From: Allobosea psychrotolerans
GTDB lineage: Bacteria; Pseudomonadota; Alphaproteobacteria; Rhizobiales; Beijerinckiaceae
Direction: 5' to 3'
Assembly (NCBI RefSeq): GCF_002917105.1
Contig: NZ_PQFZ01000008.1
Span: 124,001 to 188,000, forward strand
Length of the DNA: 64,000 bases
A program made the position numbers and the translations under genes. This document shows, piece after piece, positions 33,062-47,172 of the stretch. Under the pieces are notes generated by a model. That model had not been told where the DNA came from. It made no database searches and saw only the letters and a list, made by a program, of their open reading frames with translations. Within the stretch, counting starts at the first letter, position 1, and each line of letters opens with the position of its first letter.

Positions 33062-34123
33062 TCAGCCTTTTGCCGCGGCGAACACATTGATCAGGCGCTC
33101 GACATCCGCCTCGCTGGTCGAGAACGCCATGACGAAGCGGCCAATGGTCTCGCCTTCCGCGAAGGGGATATCCTTCGGCAGCGCGGTCTGCGACCAGGGC
33201 AGGTAGCCGACGCCGGCCGCTTTCAGCTTTGTCTGCAGCTCCGCAGACAGAATCGGAAACACTTGGTTGACCTGGCAGGGCCAGGCGAGCGGGATGTTCA
33301 GGGCGATGAGCGCATCGGCCAGGCGCTTGGCCATCGCATTGGCGTGGCGCGCCAGTTCGAGCCAGTGGCCACCACCGAGCAGGCCCTCGAACTGAGCCCC
33401 GATCAAGCGGCCCTTGGACAGGGTGTGGCCCGAGCGCTTGCGCCGCCACTTCATCTCGGCCGCGGCCTCGGGCTGGAAGAAGATCACGGCTTCCGCCGCC
33501 CAGGCGCCGTTCTTGGTGCCGCCGAACGTCAGCACATCGACGCCCGCCTGCCAGGTGATCGCGGCCGGCGAGCAGCCAAGTGCGACGAGCGCGTTGGCGA
33601 AGCGGGCACCGTCCATATGCATGGTCAGGCCACGCGGCGCGCCGGCATCCTTCAGGGCGCGCACCTCGGCAGGCGTGTAGATCTGCCCGCATTCCGTCGC
33701 CTGCGTGATCGAGATCGCCTGCGGCTGGACCTGATGCAGCGCGCCTTCGCGCATGCGGGCGAGGGCCTGCGTCACGGGGCCGGGCGAAATCTTGTTGCCG
33801 GCGCCGGGCAGGCCGACGAGCTTGGCGCCGTCGCTGAAGAATTCCGGTGCGCCGCATTCGTCGTCGGCGACATGGCTTTCCTCATGGGTCAGCACCGCGC
33901 CCCAGGGACGGGTGATGCTGGCGAGCGCCAAGGAGTTGGCCGCCGTGCCGCTGGCGACGAGGAAGGCTGCGACCTCATGCTCGAAGATCTCGGCGAAGAG
34001 GCGCTCGACGCGGCCCGTCCAGGCGTCGGTGCCATAGGCCGTCGCGGTGCCGTCATTGGCGGCCGCCAATGCGGCCATGACGGGGGCGCTCGCGCCGGCG
34101 GTGTTGTCGCTGAAGAAGTTCAT
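33062..34123 (-). CDS. Low-specificity L-threonine aldolase (PLP-dependent)
   Basis: 353 residues from ATG 34123 (MNFFSDNTAGASAP). Fold-type I aminotransferase-like: VASGTAANSLAL, HEESHVADDECGAPEFF, HMDGARFANAL and the Schiff-base lysine Lys204 in TFGGTKNGAW. Cleaves L-threonine and allo-threonine to glycine and acetaldehyde. Longer upstream codons (to 34222) lack a ribosome site. Single-gene unit, divergent from the gltB region. Confidence 0.9.
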   Translation of the reverse strand: MNFFSDNTAGASAPVMAALAAANDGTATAYGTDAWTGRVERLFAEIFEHEVAAFLVASGTAANSLALASITRPWGAVLTHEESHVADDECGAPEFFSDGAKLVGLPGAGNKISPGPVTQALARMREGALHQVQPQAISITQATECGQIYTPAEVRALKDAGAPRGLTMHMDGARFANALVALGCSPAAITWQAGVDVLTFGGTKNGAWAAEAVIFFQPEAAAEMKWRRKRSGHTLSKGRLIGAQFEGLLGGGHWLELARHANAMAKRLADALIALNIPLAWPCQVNQVFPILSAELQTKLKAAGVGYLPWSQTALPKDIPFAEGETIGRFVMAFSTSEADVERLINVFAAAKG

Positions 34124-34740
34124 GTCAGAAGGGGTAGCGCTGGGCTGTGACGTCAACAAGCGCACTGGGGGATCGCCGGTCTGCATGCGACGATGGTCGA
34201 AACGCGGCGGGCGCCTGGACAATCGGCCGAAAACAAGAAGCGTGCTGGCAATGTTGGGCTTTCGCTCCGGATATGTCTCGGGGGCAAGCGATATCGCAAT
34301 AAAATTTCGGCCCTGCTCGCAATCGACGCTTGTGCCGAGATTAGAATTCTGGCAAATTCATCGCAATAGGACAGTGTTGCTGTCCCATTTTCACCGCGCC
34401 GACCGTGAGCCGCCTAGCGCTTGCGGCGGCCGATCGCAACGGAGCGGACGCGTGACGAGGGGTAAGGCTACAACCGCCAAAACCAATCGTACGCGCGCCG
34501 CCCGTAAAGCGGCGGCTTAGACAGGCGCGGCAGGGCGACAAGCCCGAGGCGCCTGCGGAGGACGCGGGCGCCCCAAGACAGCGCAAGCCACCCTCCCCAG
34601 GAATGACTTGGCCATGTTGGCCCCATCCTTGCTGCGTGCCCGATCGGGCTCGGCACGGGGGCTGGCGCGGCGAAGGATGGTGTGGACTCGAAGGCAACTG
34701 TTGGCGGAAGCTGGCAGGCAGCGTGAAGCGGGGTTTGACG
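34124..34740. other. Long intergenic region before gltB
   Basis: 617 bp between the divergent threonine aldolase and gltB. An ORF crosses 34124-34520 on the plus strand but has shadow-like composition and no ribosome site. GCCGCC...GGCGGC around 34498-34517 can fold into a GC hairpin without T-run. The sigma-54-like element at 34617-34633 is the only clear signal. Confidence 0.45.
34617..34633 (+). promoter_or_regulatory. Sigma-54 (-24/-12)-like promoter upstream of gltB
   Basis: TTGGCCCCATCCTTGCT has GG and GC exactly ten bases apart, with TTGC at -12, matching the RpoN consensus TGGCAC-N5-TTGC except for the first element's last bases. The predicted start is about 34645, giving a leader near 97 nt. 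RpoN control would fit nitrogen-regulated glutamate synthase. Confidence 0.35.
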
Positions 34741-39441
<4,701 letters not shown>

Positions 39442-39445
39442 GACG

Positions 39446-40867
39446 ATGGGCAAGGTAACCGGCTTTCTCGAGATCGACCGCCGTGACCGGAAGTATCTTC
39501 CGGCCTCGGACCGGATCCGGAATTACAAGGAATTCGTGATCCCGCTCGGGGTCGAGGCAACGCGTGACCAGGCGGCGCGCTGCATGAATTGCGGCATCCC
39601 CTATTGTCACAATGGCTGCCCGGTCAACAACCAGATCCCGGACTGGAACGACCTCGTCTACAACGACAAATGGCGCGAGGCCTTGACCAATCTGCACTCG
39701 ACCAACAATTTCCCGGAGTTCACCGGCCGCGTCTGCCCCGCGCCCTGCGAGGCGTCCTGCACGCTGAACCTCGAGGACACGCCGGTCACCATCAAGTCGA
39801 TCGAATGCGCCATCGTCGACAAGGGCTGGCAGGAGGGTTGGATCACGCCCGAGCCGGCCAAGGTCAAGACCGGCAAGAAGGTCGCGCTGATCGGCTCCGG
39901 CCCGGCGGGCCTCGCCGCCGCGCAGCAACTCGCGCGCGTCGGCCACGAAGTGCATCTCTATGAGCGTCAGGCCAGGGCCGGCGGCCTGCTGCGCTACGGC
40001 ATCCCGGACTTCAAGATGGAGAAGTCCCATGTCGAGCGCCGCGTCCGCCAGATGGAGGCCGAGGGCGTCATCTTCCATTACGGCGTCAATGTCGGCATCG
40101 ATATCGATCCCGCCGAGCTGCTGGCGCAATATGACGCCGTCGGCCTGACCGGCGGCGCCGAGAAGCCGCGCGACTTGGCCATCGAGGGCCGCGAGCTCGA
40201 GGGCGTCCAGTTTGCGATGGATTTCCTGCCGCAGCAGAACCGCCGTGTCGGGGGCGAGGCTGCGACCGGCAACGCCAAGCCGATCCTGGCCTCGGGCAAG
40301 CATGTCGTCGTCATCGGCGGCGGCGATACCGGCTCCGACTGCATCGGCACTTCGGTGCGCCAGGGGGCGCTCTCGGTGACGCAGATCGAGATCATGCCGG
40401 AGCCCCCCCTCAAGGAGAACAAGGCGCTTACCTGGCCGAACTGGCCGCTCAAGCTGCGCACCTCGTCGAGCCATGAGGAAGGCGCCGAGCGCGACTTCGC
40501 CATCGGCACGCTGAAGTTCATCGGCGAGAACGGCAAGGTCCGCAAGCTGCGCTGCGCCAGGGTCGACGGTCAGTTCAAGCCGATCGAGGGCACCGAGTTC
40601 GACCTCAAGGCCGATCTCGTGCTGCTCGCAATGGGCTTCGTCTCACCGGTCCATGAGGGGCTGCTGGCGAAGCTCGGCGTCGCGCTCGACAAGCGCGGCA
40701 ATGTCGAGGCCAACACGCTCGCCTACAAGACCTCGGTCGAGAAGGTCTTCACCGCGGGCGACATGCGGCGTGGCCAGTCGCTGGTGGTCTGGGCGATCCG
40801 CGAAGGCCGCCAGATGGCCCATGCGATCGACAAGCATCTGATGGGCGAGACGATTCTGCCGCGGTGA
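39446..40867 (+). CDS. gltD: Glutamate synthase, small beta subunit
   Basis: 473 residues from ATG 39446. N-terminal cysteine-rich region ([14 protein letters not shown], later CPAPCEASC) holds the 4Fe-4S sites; FAD-binding [13 protein letters not shown] and NADPH-binding [11 protein letters not shown]ossmann motifs follow, then the C-terminal FAD segment [18 protein letters not shown]. It oxidises NADPH and passes electrons to GltB. Translationally close to gltB, so one operon; no further gene in the unit. Confidence 0.97.
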   Translation: MGKVTGFLEIDRRDRKYLPASDRIRNYKEFVIPLGVEATRDQAARCMNCGIPYCHNGCPVNNQIPDWNDLVYNDKWREALTNLHSTNNFPEFTGRVCPAPCEASCTLNLEDTPVTIKSIECAIVDKGWQEGWITPEPAKVKTGKKVALIGSGPAGLAAAQQLARVGHEVHLYERQARAGGLLRYGIPDFKMEKSHVERRVRQMEAEGVIFHYGVNVGIDIDPAELLAQYDAVGLTGGAEKPRDLAIEGRELEGVQFAMDFLPQQNRRVGGEAATGNAKPILASGKHVVVIGGGDTGSDCIGTSVRQGALSVTQIEIMPEPPLKENKALTWPNWPLKLRTSSSHEEGAERDFAIGTLKFIGENGKVRKLRCARVDGQFKPIEGTEFDLKADLVLLAMGFVSPVHEGLLAKLGVALDKRGNVEANTLAYKTSVEKVFTAGDMRRGQSLVVWAIREGRQMAHAIDKHLMGETILPR

Positions 40868-41039
40868 GCCTGCCGCGTAACTCTACTCCGGCGGCCGTCT
40901 GACGCGGCTTTCTGCGCTTCGCGTGCTCACGGACATGAAGTCCGCTGCGCTCGGGTTCTCGAAAGCCACGCCAGCCGACTCCCCGGAGCGAGTTTCGCGA
41001 CAAGCGCCCAGAAGTCGACCAGACAGGGGTAGGCCGGAT

Positions 41040-42248
41040 TCAGCGCGGCCATTTGTAATCGTCGAGACGCCCGGGCTTCGGCTCGGGCGCGATGCCTTCG
41101 CCAAAGATGCGGTCGAGCTGGGCTGCGGCCTCGCCGCGCCCGCGGGCATCCGTGATCGAAGCCAGCAGCGCCTGTTCGCCCGCGCTCGCCTGCCCGGTCA
41201 AGGGCTGGATCGGCCCGGCCAGCGGCTTGACCTGTAAGGCGGTCGGCAGTCCCGGCGCGGCGGGCAGGTTGCCGACCATGGCGTCGATCAGGCGCTCGAT
41301 GCCGCCGGGCTGGAGCTCGGGATTGGTCGGGGCGCCGGTTCCCGGCGCCGGCACGGCGATGAGGCCCGGCTGCGGCTGGCTTTCGATCTGCCGGCGGATC
41401 AACACATCGACGAAATGCGCGGCCTTGCGCGCTCCCGCCGCGGTGAAATGGATGCCGTCGCCGAGCCGCAGCCGCATGGCCTGGCCCGAGACATCCGGCC
41501 CCATCGCCGTGTAGCGGTTCTCGGCGTCGACGAAGGCGCCCCAGAGATCGACATATTGCCCGCCGGCTTTCTCTGCCTGCTGGCGGTAAAGCTCGTTGAA
41601 GGAGACGAAATCGGCGGAGAGGCGGGGGTTCTGCACGGGCGGCGCGCCGACCCAGATCAGCGGGACGCGCCTGGTCGCGAAGGCGTTGGCGACTGCGTCG
41701 ATGCGGGCCTTGTAGAGTTCGCTCCAGCGCGGGCTGAGCGGCTCATGCACCGTCTCGCCCTCGCGGATCGCCTGCCGGTCGTTGAGGCCGAGCAGAATCA
41801 CGCCGAGGCTGATCTTGGAGTCACTCGCCAGAAGATCGTTGGCGACCTTGGGCCAGTCGTAGAAATCGCTCCTGACCAGGCCGGAATCGGGCTTCGCCTT
41901 GTTGACCACCGCCACATCGGGCCTGTCGTTCAAGGCATCGTCGAGCCCGCCGGCAAGGAGCACGGCAAGCGAGTCGCCGATCACCAGGACCTGATGGGCG
42001 ACATCGACCTTCGGAATGACCGGGTCGTCCCTGACGATGACCGGCGGTGCACGTCGTTTCGCCGCCGGCGGCACCACACGCGGACGCCGCGGCACGACGG
42101 CGGGAGGTGGTGGCGGCTGCTGCCAGAAGAAGGAGAAGAAACTGCGTTGCTGCGGCTGGGGCGCGCCCTGGGCGAGCGAGGATGGCCCGCCGGTCATGAA
42201 CAGCAGGCAGGCCGCACCCAGCATCGTGACGAGGGAACGCAAACGCAT
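41040..42248 (-). CDS. Exported SGNH/GDSL hydrolase (DUF459 family)
   Basis: 402 residues. Signal peptide (LVTMLGAACLLFMTGG...SLAQG), proline-rich linker (about 45-70), then the SGNH domain: Ser93 in VIGDSLAVLL, GLND block (Asn157), and the Asp264/His267 pair in GDGIHFT. DUF459 proteins are periplasmic esterases or acyl-transfer enzymes often near polysaccharide or cell-wall genes. The C-terminal 110 residues are low-complexity. It lies 59 bp after the lytic transglycosylase on the same strand, suggesting one transcript for cell-envelope work. Confidence 0.85.
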   Translation of the reverse strand: MRLRSLVTMLGAACLLFMTGGPSSLAQGAPQPQQRSFFSFFWQQPPPPPAVVPRRPRVVPPAAKRRAPPVIVRDDPVIPKVDVAHQVLVIGDSLAVLLAGGLDDALNDRPDVAVVNKAKPDSGLVRSDFYDWPKVANDLLASDSKISLGVILLGLNDRQAIREGETVHEPLSPRWSELYKARIDAVANAFATRRVPLIWVGAPPVQNPRLSADFVSFNELYRQQAEKAGGQYVDLWGAFVDAENRYTAMGPDVSGQAMRLRLGDGIHFTAAGARKAAHFVDVLIRRQIESQPQPGLIAVPAPGTGAPTNPELQPGGIERLIDAMVGNLPAAPGLPTALQVKPLAGPIQPLTGQASAGEQALLASITDARGRGEAAAQLDRIFGEGIAPEPKPGRLDDYKWPR

Positions 42249-42307
42249 GAGTCTTTCGATCCTGCGCCGTGGCTTCCTCGCCCTTATAGCGCAGGATCGC
42301 GACAGCG

Positions 42308-43540
42308 TCAGCGGGCGTCGCGCATCTTGGCGAGCAAGGCCGGTGTCGGATAGCCGTCGGCGATCTCTCCGGTCTTGAGCTGGTATTGCCGTACGGCTTC
42401 GCGCGTGCCGGTGCCGATGCGCCCGTCGGCGTCGTGATTGTAGAGGCCGGCCGCCTTGAGCCGGCGCTGCACCTCCTGCAGGCCGGTCTTGTCGAGGCGC
42501 GGCGCCTGGACCGGCCAGTCGGCCTGGATCGCCGGGCGGCCCATGATGCGGTCGCCGAGATGCCCGACGGCGAGCGCATAGGCGTCGGAGGAATTGTATT
42601 TCTTGATGACGTCGAAATTCTCGGTCAGCAGCATGACCGGTCCGCGATGGCCGGCAGGGAAGAACAAGCGCCCCTCGCCGGAGGCGGGCAGGGGACGCCC
42701 ATCGGCCCGGCGCACGCCGGCGGCGGCGAAGGAGGAGAAGCTCGCCTTGTTGATGCGGTAGTCGAACCGCTCGGGCAATGTGACCTCGAGGCCCCAGGGC
42801 AGGCCCGGCACCCAGCCATAGCCCTTGAGGTAATTGGCCGTGGAGGCAAGCGCGTCGCTGGTCGAGGTCCAGATGTCGGCATGGCCGTCCCCGGTCCAGT
42901 CGACGGCGTATTTCATGTAGCTCGACGGCATGAACTGGGTGTGGCCCATCGCGCCGGCCCAGGAGCCGCGCAGTTCGGTGCGCTCGACATGGCCCTTCTC
43001 GATCAGCTCCAGCGCGGTCAGCAATTCGTCACGGAAGAAGTCGCCGCGATAGCGGATCTGCGCCAGGGTCGCCAGGCAGCGGATCGTGTCCTTGTCGCCC
43101 TTGAACGAGCCGTAATTGGTCTCCATGCCCCAGATCCCGAGCACGACCTCCTTGGGCACGCCGTAGCGCGCCTCGACCTGTGCCAGGACGCCGGCATTCT
43201 CAGCTGCGGCGTCGCGCCCGCGCGGGATGCGCGTGCCGCCGAGCGCGCTGTTGAGATAACCCCAGATCGGCGCAGTGAACTCGGACTGCTTCTTGGTCAG
43301 CGCCACGATCGAGGCGTCTGGCGTCACGCCGCGAAAGGCGAGGTCGAAGGTCGCGCGCGAGATACCGCGCGCCTGGGCCTGCGGCCAGAGCCCCTTCAGG
43401 AAGGCGTCGAAGGAGGCATTGACTGGGGCCGTCCTGGCGTCCGTGGCGCGGGCCGCCGAGACGCTGATCGAGCCGGTGGTCTGCGCAAGCGCGGGGGCAA
43501 GGCTGATGATGGCCGTGGCAGCGATCACGGACAGACGCAT
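42308..43540 (-). CDS. Lytic murein transglycosylase (MltB family) with peptidoglycan-binding domain
   Basis: 410 residues with signal peptide (MRLSVIAATAIISLAPALAQ). Catalytic domain about 40-320: Glu140 in GIWGMETNYG, GAMGHTQFMPSSY, DWTGDGHADIW, all MltB/SLT-type motifs. C-terminal PG_binding_1 domain (LQEVQRRLKAAGLYNHDADG...). Cleaves the MurNAc-GlcNAc bond to 1,6-anhydro ends in the periplasm. A CtrA-like TTAA-N7-TAAA site lies about 60 bp upstream. No lipobox, so soluble. Confidence 0.93.
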   Translation of the reverse strand: MRLSVIAATAIISLAPALAQTTGSISVSAARATDARTAPVNASFDAFLKGLWPQAQARGISRATFDLAFRGVTPDASIVALTKKQSEFTAPIWGYLNSALGGTRIPRGRDAAAENAGVLAQVEARYGVPKEVVLGIWGMETNYGSFKGDKDTIRCLATLAQIRYRGDFFRDELLTALELIEKGHVERTELRGSWAGAMGHTQFMPSSYMKYAVDWTGDGHADIWTSTSDALASTANYLKGYGWVPGLPWGLEVTLPERFDYRINKASFSSFAAAGVRRADGRPLPASGEGRLFFPAGHRGPVMLLTENFDVIKKYNSSDAYALAVGHLGDRIMGRPAIQADWPVQAPRLDKTGLQEVQRRLKAAGLYNHDADGRIGTGTREAVRQYQLKTGEIADGYPTPALLAKMRDAR

Positions 43541-43601
43541 GACGAACCTCGCTCGGGCAGGCTAGTGGGAAAGAGACCTTCCCCACAGCGCCCGAACAAG
43601 A

Positions 43602-43616
43602 TTAACCAAGGGTAAA
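43602..43616 (-). promoter_or_regulatory. CtrA-box-like site upstream of the lytic transglycosylase
   Basis: TTAA (43602-43605), seven bases, TAAA (43613-43616): one base off the CtrA consensus TTAA-N7-TTAA. Cell-cycle control of a murein hydrolase is plausible in alphaproteobacteria. Short motif, so chance occurrence is quite possible. Confidence 0.3.
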
Positions 43617-43667
43617 CGGCGCGCAATCGCGCGCCGGTTTCGCGGGCCGTTTTGCCTGGTTGCAAGC

Positions 43668-44657
43668 CTATTTGGCGTTGCGGGTTTTCAGCTGGTCTTC
43701 CCAGGTCAGGGCCTGGCGCACGATCTGCTCGAGATCATCATGCTCAGGCTGCCAGCCGAGCTCGGAGCGGATGCGGTCGGCCTTGGCGACGAGCGAGGCG
43801 GGATCGCCGGCGCGGCGGCCGGAGAACTTGACCGGGAAATCGACGCCGGAGACCTGCTTCACCACATCCACCACCTGCTTGACCGAATAGCCGCGTCCAT
43901 AGCCGCAGTTTAGGGTGAGGCTGGCGCCGGCGGCGCGCAGATGGTCGAGGGCGGAGAGATGCGCGCGCGCCAGGTCGGTGACGTGGATGTAGTCGCGTAC
44001 GCAGGTGCCGTCCGGCGTCGGATAATCCGTGCCGAAGACCTCGAGCCCGGCGCGCTGGCCGAGCGCTGCCTGGCAAGCGACCTTGATCAGATGGGTCGCG
44101 TTGGGGGTCGACTGGCCCGAGCGGCCCTTGGGGTCGGCGCCGGCGACGTTGAAATAGCGCAGTGCGACATAGGTCAGGGGAAATGCGCGCGCCACGTCGC
44201 CCAGCATCCATTCGCTCATCAGCTTGGAGCGGCCATAGGGGTTGATCGGATTGAGCGCGATGTCCTCCGGCACCGGGCTGACCGGCGGCTCGCCATAAAC
44301 GGCGGCCGTGGAGGAGAAGATGACATGCTTCACGCCGCCGCGGACCGCGCTTTCAAGAAGCGCGCGCGTCTTCACCGTGTTGTTCAGATAGTAGCCGAGC
44401 GGGTCGGAGACGGAATCGGGCACCACGATCTTGGCGGCGAAATGCGCGATTTCGGTGATGCCGTGCTCGGCGATGACGCGCTCGACGAAGGGCTGGTCGC
44501 CCATATCGCCCTGGACGAGGGTGGCTTCCTTCGGTACGGCCCACCAGAAACCGGTCGAGAGATCGTCGAGTACGACGACCTGCTCACCACGATCGAGCAA
44601 TTCCAGCACCATATGGCTGCCGATATAGCCGGCGCCGCCCGAAACCAGAATTGCCAT
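43668..44657 (-). CDS. galE: UDP-glucose 4-epimerase
   Basis: 329 residues from ATG 44657 (GAGG upstream). Extended SDR: NAD-binding GGAGYIGSH, catalytic Tyr141 and Lys145 in YGRSK, Ser in FSSTAAVYGEP. Interconverts UDP-glucose and UDP-galactose (exoB in rhizobia), feeding exopolysaccharide assembly. Divergent from galU across 180 bp that must contain both promoters, so co-regulation is likely. Confidence 0.95.
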   Translation of the reverse strand: MAILVSGGAGYIGSHMVLELLDRGEQVVVLDDLSTGFWWAVPKEATLVQGDMGDQPFVERVIAEHGITEIAHFAAKIVVPDSVSDPLGYYLNNTVKTRALLESAVRGGVKHVIFSSTAAVYGEPPVSPVPEDIALNPINPYGRSKLMSEWMLGDVARAFPLTYVALRYFNVAGADPKGRSGQSTPNATHLIKVACQAALGQRAGLEVFGTDYPTPDGTCVRDYIHVTDLARAHLSALDHLRAAGASLTLNCGYGRGYSVKQVVDVVKQVSGVDFPVKFSGRRAGDPASLVAKADRIRSELGWQPEHDDLEQIVRQALTWEDQLKTRNAK

Positions 44658-44837
44658 TACACATCCTCTTCCGTCACAATCGTTTCGACTCATCTAAGCA
44701 AAAGATGTTGACGAGCCATCAAGGTCGTCCTGCTATTTGCCATCATCGGCGGGCTCAGTGAACATGTGAGCCAAGTCGCCACCTCCACCCCAAACGCTAC
44801 CGTCGTCGCACGGTTAAGCGCGCGAAATGGATCCTTC

Positions 44838-45719
44838 ATGACGAAACGCATTCGCAAGGCCGTTCTCCCCGTAGCCGGGCTCGGCACGCGCTTCCTGCCC
44901 GCCACCAAGGCGATCCCCAAGGAGATGCTGACCATCGTCGACCGCCCGGTCGTGCAGCATGTCGTGGATGAGGCGAGGGCCGCCGGTATCGAGCATTTCG
45001 TTTTCATCACCGGCCGCAACAAGGGCGTGATCGAGGATCATTTCGACCTTGCCTACGAGCTCGACGACACCTTGCGCAAGCGCAACAAGCTCAAGGAGCT
45101 GGAAGGGCTCCTGGCCGATCTGCCGGCCGCCGGCGCGACGAGCTTCACCCGCCAGCAGGCCCCGCTCGGCCTGGGCCACGCGGTCTGGTGCGCGCGCGAC
45201 ATCATCGGCGACGACGAGCCCTTCGCCCTGCTCCTGCCCGACATGCTGCATCACAGCCATGGCAAGGGCTGTCTCGCCGAGATGATGGACGCCTATGAGA
45301 AGCATGGCGGCAACCATATCGCCGTGGCGCCCGTGCCCGAGGACCAGACCCATCAATACGGCATCGTCGGCGTCGAGGATCGCAACGCCAAGGTGTCCAG
45401 GGTGACGAAGATGGTCGAGAAGCCCGCCAAGGGCACGGCGCCCTCGAACCTGCACATCACCGGCCGCTATATCCTGCAGCCGACGATCTTCAACCTGCTT
45501 GCCAATCAGGAGCCGGGCGCCGGCGGCGAGATCCAGCTCACCGATTCGATGATCGCGCTGTCGCGGCTGGAGCCGTTCCATGCCGTGCGCTTCGACGGCG
45601 ACATCTACGACACCGGCTCGAAGATCGGCTTCCTGACGGCCAACATCGCCTACGCGCTCGATCGCGGCGAGCTCGGCCCGCAGCTTCGCCAGGAGATCGA
45701 GCGGCTGCTCGAGAGTTGA
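44838..45719 (+). CDS. galU: UTP-glucose-1-phosphate uridylyltransferase
   Basis: 293 residues from ATG 44838. Nucleotidyltransferase A signature [17 protein letters not shown] with the activating Arg/Lys, [17 protein letters not shown]-type Asp for metal, and [17 protein letters not shown]. Makes UDP-glucose, the substrate of the divergent galE product and donor for the glycosyltransferases at 15-22 kb. Its stop overlaps the ATG of the next methyltransferase gene by one base. Confidence 0.96.
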   Translation: MTKRIRKAVLPVAGLGTRFLPATKAIPKEMLTIVDRPVVQHVVDEARAAGIEHFVFITGRNKGVIEDHFDLAYELDDTLRKRNKLKELEGLLADLPAAGATSFTRQQAPLGLGHAVWCARDIIGDDEPFALLLPDMLHHSHGKGCLAEMMDAYEKHGGNHIAVAPVPEDQTHQYGIVGVEDRNAKVSRVTKMVEKPAKGTAPSNLHITGRYILQPTIFNLLANQEPGAGGEIQLTDSMIALSRLEPFHAVRFDGDIYDTGSKIGFLTANIAYALDRGELGPQLRQEIERLLES

Positions 45720-46627
45720 TGGGGCGCATAGGCGAGGAGCCGTGCTTGAGCGACAACCAGCTCGTCTTCGATCGCGATCTCGGCCGGCGCCGGCTGGCAC
45801 GGGCGCTTGCGGCCGGCTACCCGGATTTCCTGCTCGCGCGGGCGGTCGAGGATCTGGCCGAGCGGCTCGACGCGGTGCTGCGGCGCTTTGCGCTTGCTGC
45901 CGATCTCGGCACGCCATTGCCGGTTGCGGCACCGGTGCTTCAGGCCAAGGCGGAGACGCAGCTGCGCATGGCCGAGGCGGCGGGCGCGGACGCCGACATC
46001 GTCGGCGATCTCGAGCGCCTGCCTTTCGCGACCGGCTCGCTTGATCTCGCCGCCTCGCTCCTGGCGCTGCACGGCGTCAACGACCTGCCCGGGGCGCTGA
46101 TCCAGATTAGGCGGGCCTTGCGGCCGGACGGGCTGTTCATCGGCTGCCTGCTCGGCGGCCGCACGCTGCAGGAACTGCGGCAGGTGCTGCTGGAGGCGGA
46201 GGCAGAGACATCTGGCGGGGCGAGCCCGCGTGTCGCTCCCTTCGCCGATCTGCGCGACATGGGCTCGCTGCTGCAGCGTGCCGGTTTCGCGCTGCCCGTG
46301 GTCGACAGCGAGCTCGTCACGGTGCGCTATCGCGACATCTTCGGTCTGCTCGGCGATCTGCGCGCCATGGGCTGGGCCAATGCGCTGACGCAGCGCAGCC
46401 GAACCGGATTGCGGCGTGAAACGCTGGCGCGGGCGGCTCTGCTCTATGCGGAGCGCTTCGCTGATGCCGATGGGCGCTTGCGCGCGACCTTCGAGATGGT
46501 CTGGCTCTCCGGCTGGGCCCCGCATGAAAGCCAGCAGAAGCCGCTGCGCCCGGGCTCGGCCAAGGCGCGATTGGCGGATGCGCTGGGCGTGCCCGAGATC
46601 GGGGCCGGCGACAAGGCTCCCCGATGA
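45719..46627 (+). CDS. SAM-dependent methyltransferase-like protein (NDUFAF5/BioC-like)
   Basis: 302 residues. Opens LVFDRDLGRRRLARAL and has the class I methyltransferase layout, but the glycine-rich SAM loop is weak (AEAAGADADIVGDLERLPF then LDLAASLLALHGVNDLPGAL). The C-terminal RDIFGLLGDLRAMGWANA is typical of the mitochondrial complex I assembly factor NDUFAF5 family (an arginine hydroxylase of a complex I subunit). Start: ATG 45719 in TGATG overlap with galU, or TTG 45746 with GAGGAG upstream. Coupled to the thioesterase downstream (ATGA). Confidence 0.8.
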   Translation: MGRIGEEPCLSDNQLVFDRDLGRRRLARALAAGYPDFLLARAVEDLAERLDAVLRRFALAADLGTPLPVAAPVLQAKAETQLRMAEAAGADADIVGDLERLPFATGSLDLAASLLALHGVNDLPGALIQIRRALRPDGLFIGCLLGGRTLQELRQVLLEAEAETSGGASPRVAPFADLRDMGSLLQRAGFALPVVDSELVTVRYRDIFGLLGDLRAMGWANALTQRSRTGLRRETLARAALLYAERFADADGRLRATFEMVWLSGWAPHESQQKPLRPGSAKARLADALGVPEIGAGDKAPR

Positions 46628-47061
46628 GTGCCCGCGAGCCCCGCCTCTCCCGCGTCGACTTCAAGCTGTTCCGGTCGATCCCGACGCGCTGGCACGACAA
46701 TGACGTCTTCGGTCACGTGAACAATGTCGTCTATTACGGCTGGTTCGATACGGGCGTGAACGCCTGGCTGATCGAGCAGGGTTTTCTCGACCCGGCGACG
46801 AGTCCGGTCGTCGGCCTCGTGGTCGAGACGAGCTGCACCTATTTCGAGAGCGTCGCTTTTCCCGAAACCGTCGAGATCGGGCTTGCCGTGGCGCGGCTGG
46901 GCACCAGTTCGGTGACCTACCGGCTCGGGATTTTCCGCCAGGGCGGGCAGGTTGTGGTGGCGCAAGGCCGTTTCACCCATGTCTATGTCGAGCGGGCGAC
47001 GCAGAAGCCAGTGCCGATTCCGGCCCCCTTGCGTGCGGCGCTGGAGGCACTTTCCGCCTGA
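46624..47061 (+). CDS. Hotdog-fold acyl-CoA thioesterase (YbgC/FadM type)
   Basis: 145 residues, starting four bases inside the previous gene. 4HBT signature RWHDNDVFGHVNNVVYYGWF with the catalytic Asp in the 'DxDxxGHVNN' region, and SCTYFESVAFPETVEIGL. Hydrolyses short- or medium-chain acyl-CoA. Cytoplasmic tetramer by family. Downstream is purL after 111 bp. Confidence 0.9.
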   Translation: MSAREPRLSRVDFKLFRSIPTRWHDNDVFGHVNNVVYYGWFDTGVNAWLIEQGFLDPATSPVVGLVVETSCTYFESVAFPETVEIGLAVARLGTSSVTYRLGIFRQGGQVVVAQGRFTHVYVERATQKPVPIPAPLRAALEALSA

Positions 47062-47172
47062 ACGCAGCCATTGCAGGTCGGGAATGCGTTGTCTCGCGCC
47101 CGCAGGCGCGCTATGCCCCGCCCATCGAGGGCCGGCCCTTCTTCATGCCGGACGATCAGGAACCGTCGCGCC

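Noticed and set aside
34047..34520. 157-codon plus-strand ORF before gltB
   Set aside because: Begins inside the antisense of threonine aldolase, lacks a ribosome site, ends in an Arg/Ala run.
34603..34740. Upstream extension of gltB to 34603
   Set aside because: The extension is unlike GltB N-termini, and the ATG at 34741 places the catalytic Cys after a normal-length propeptide.
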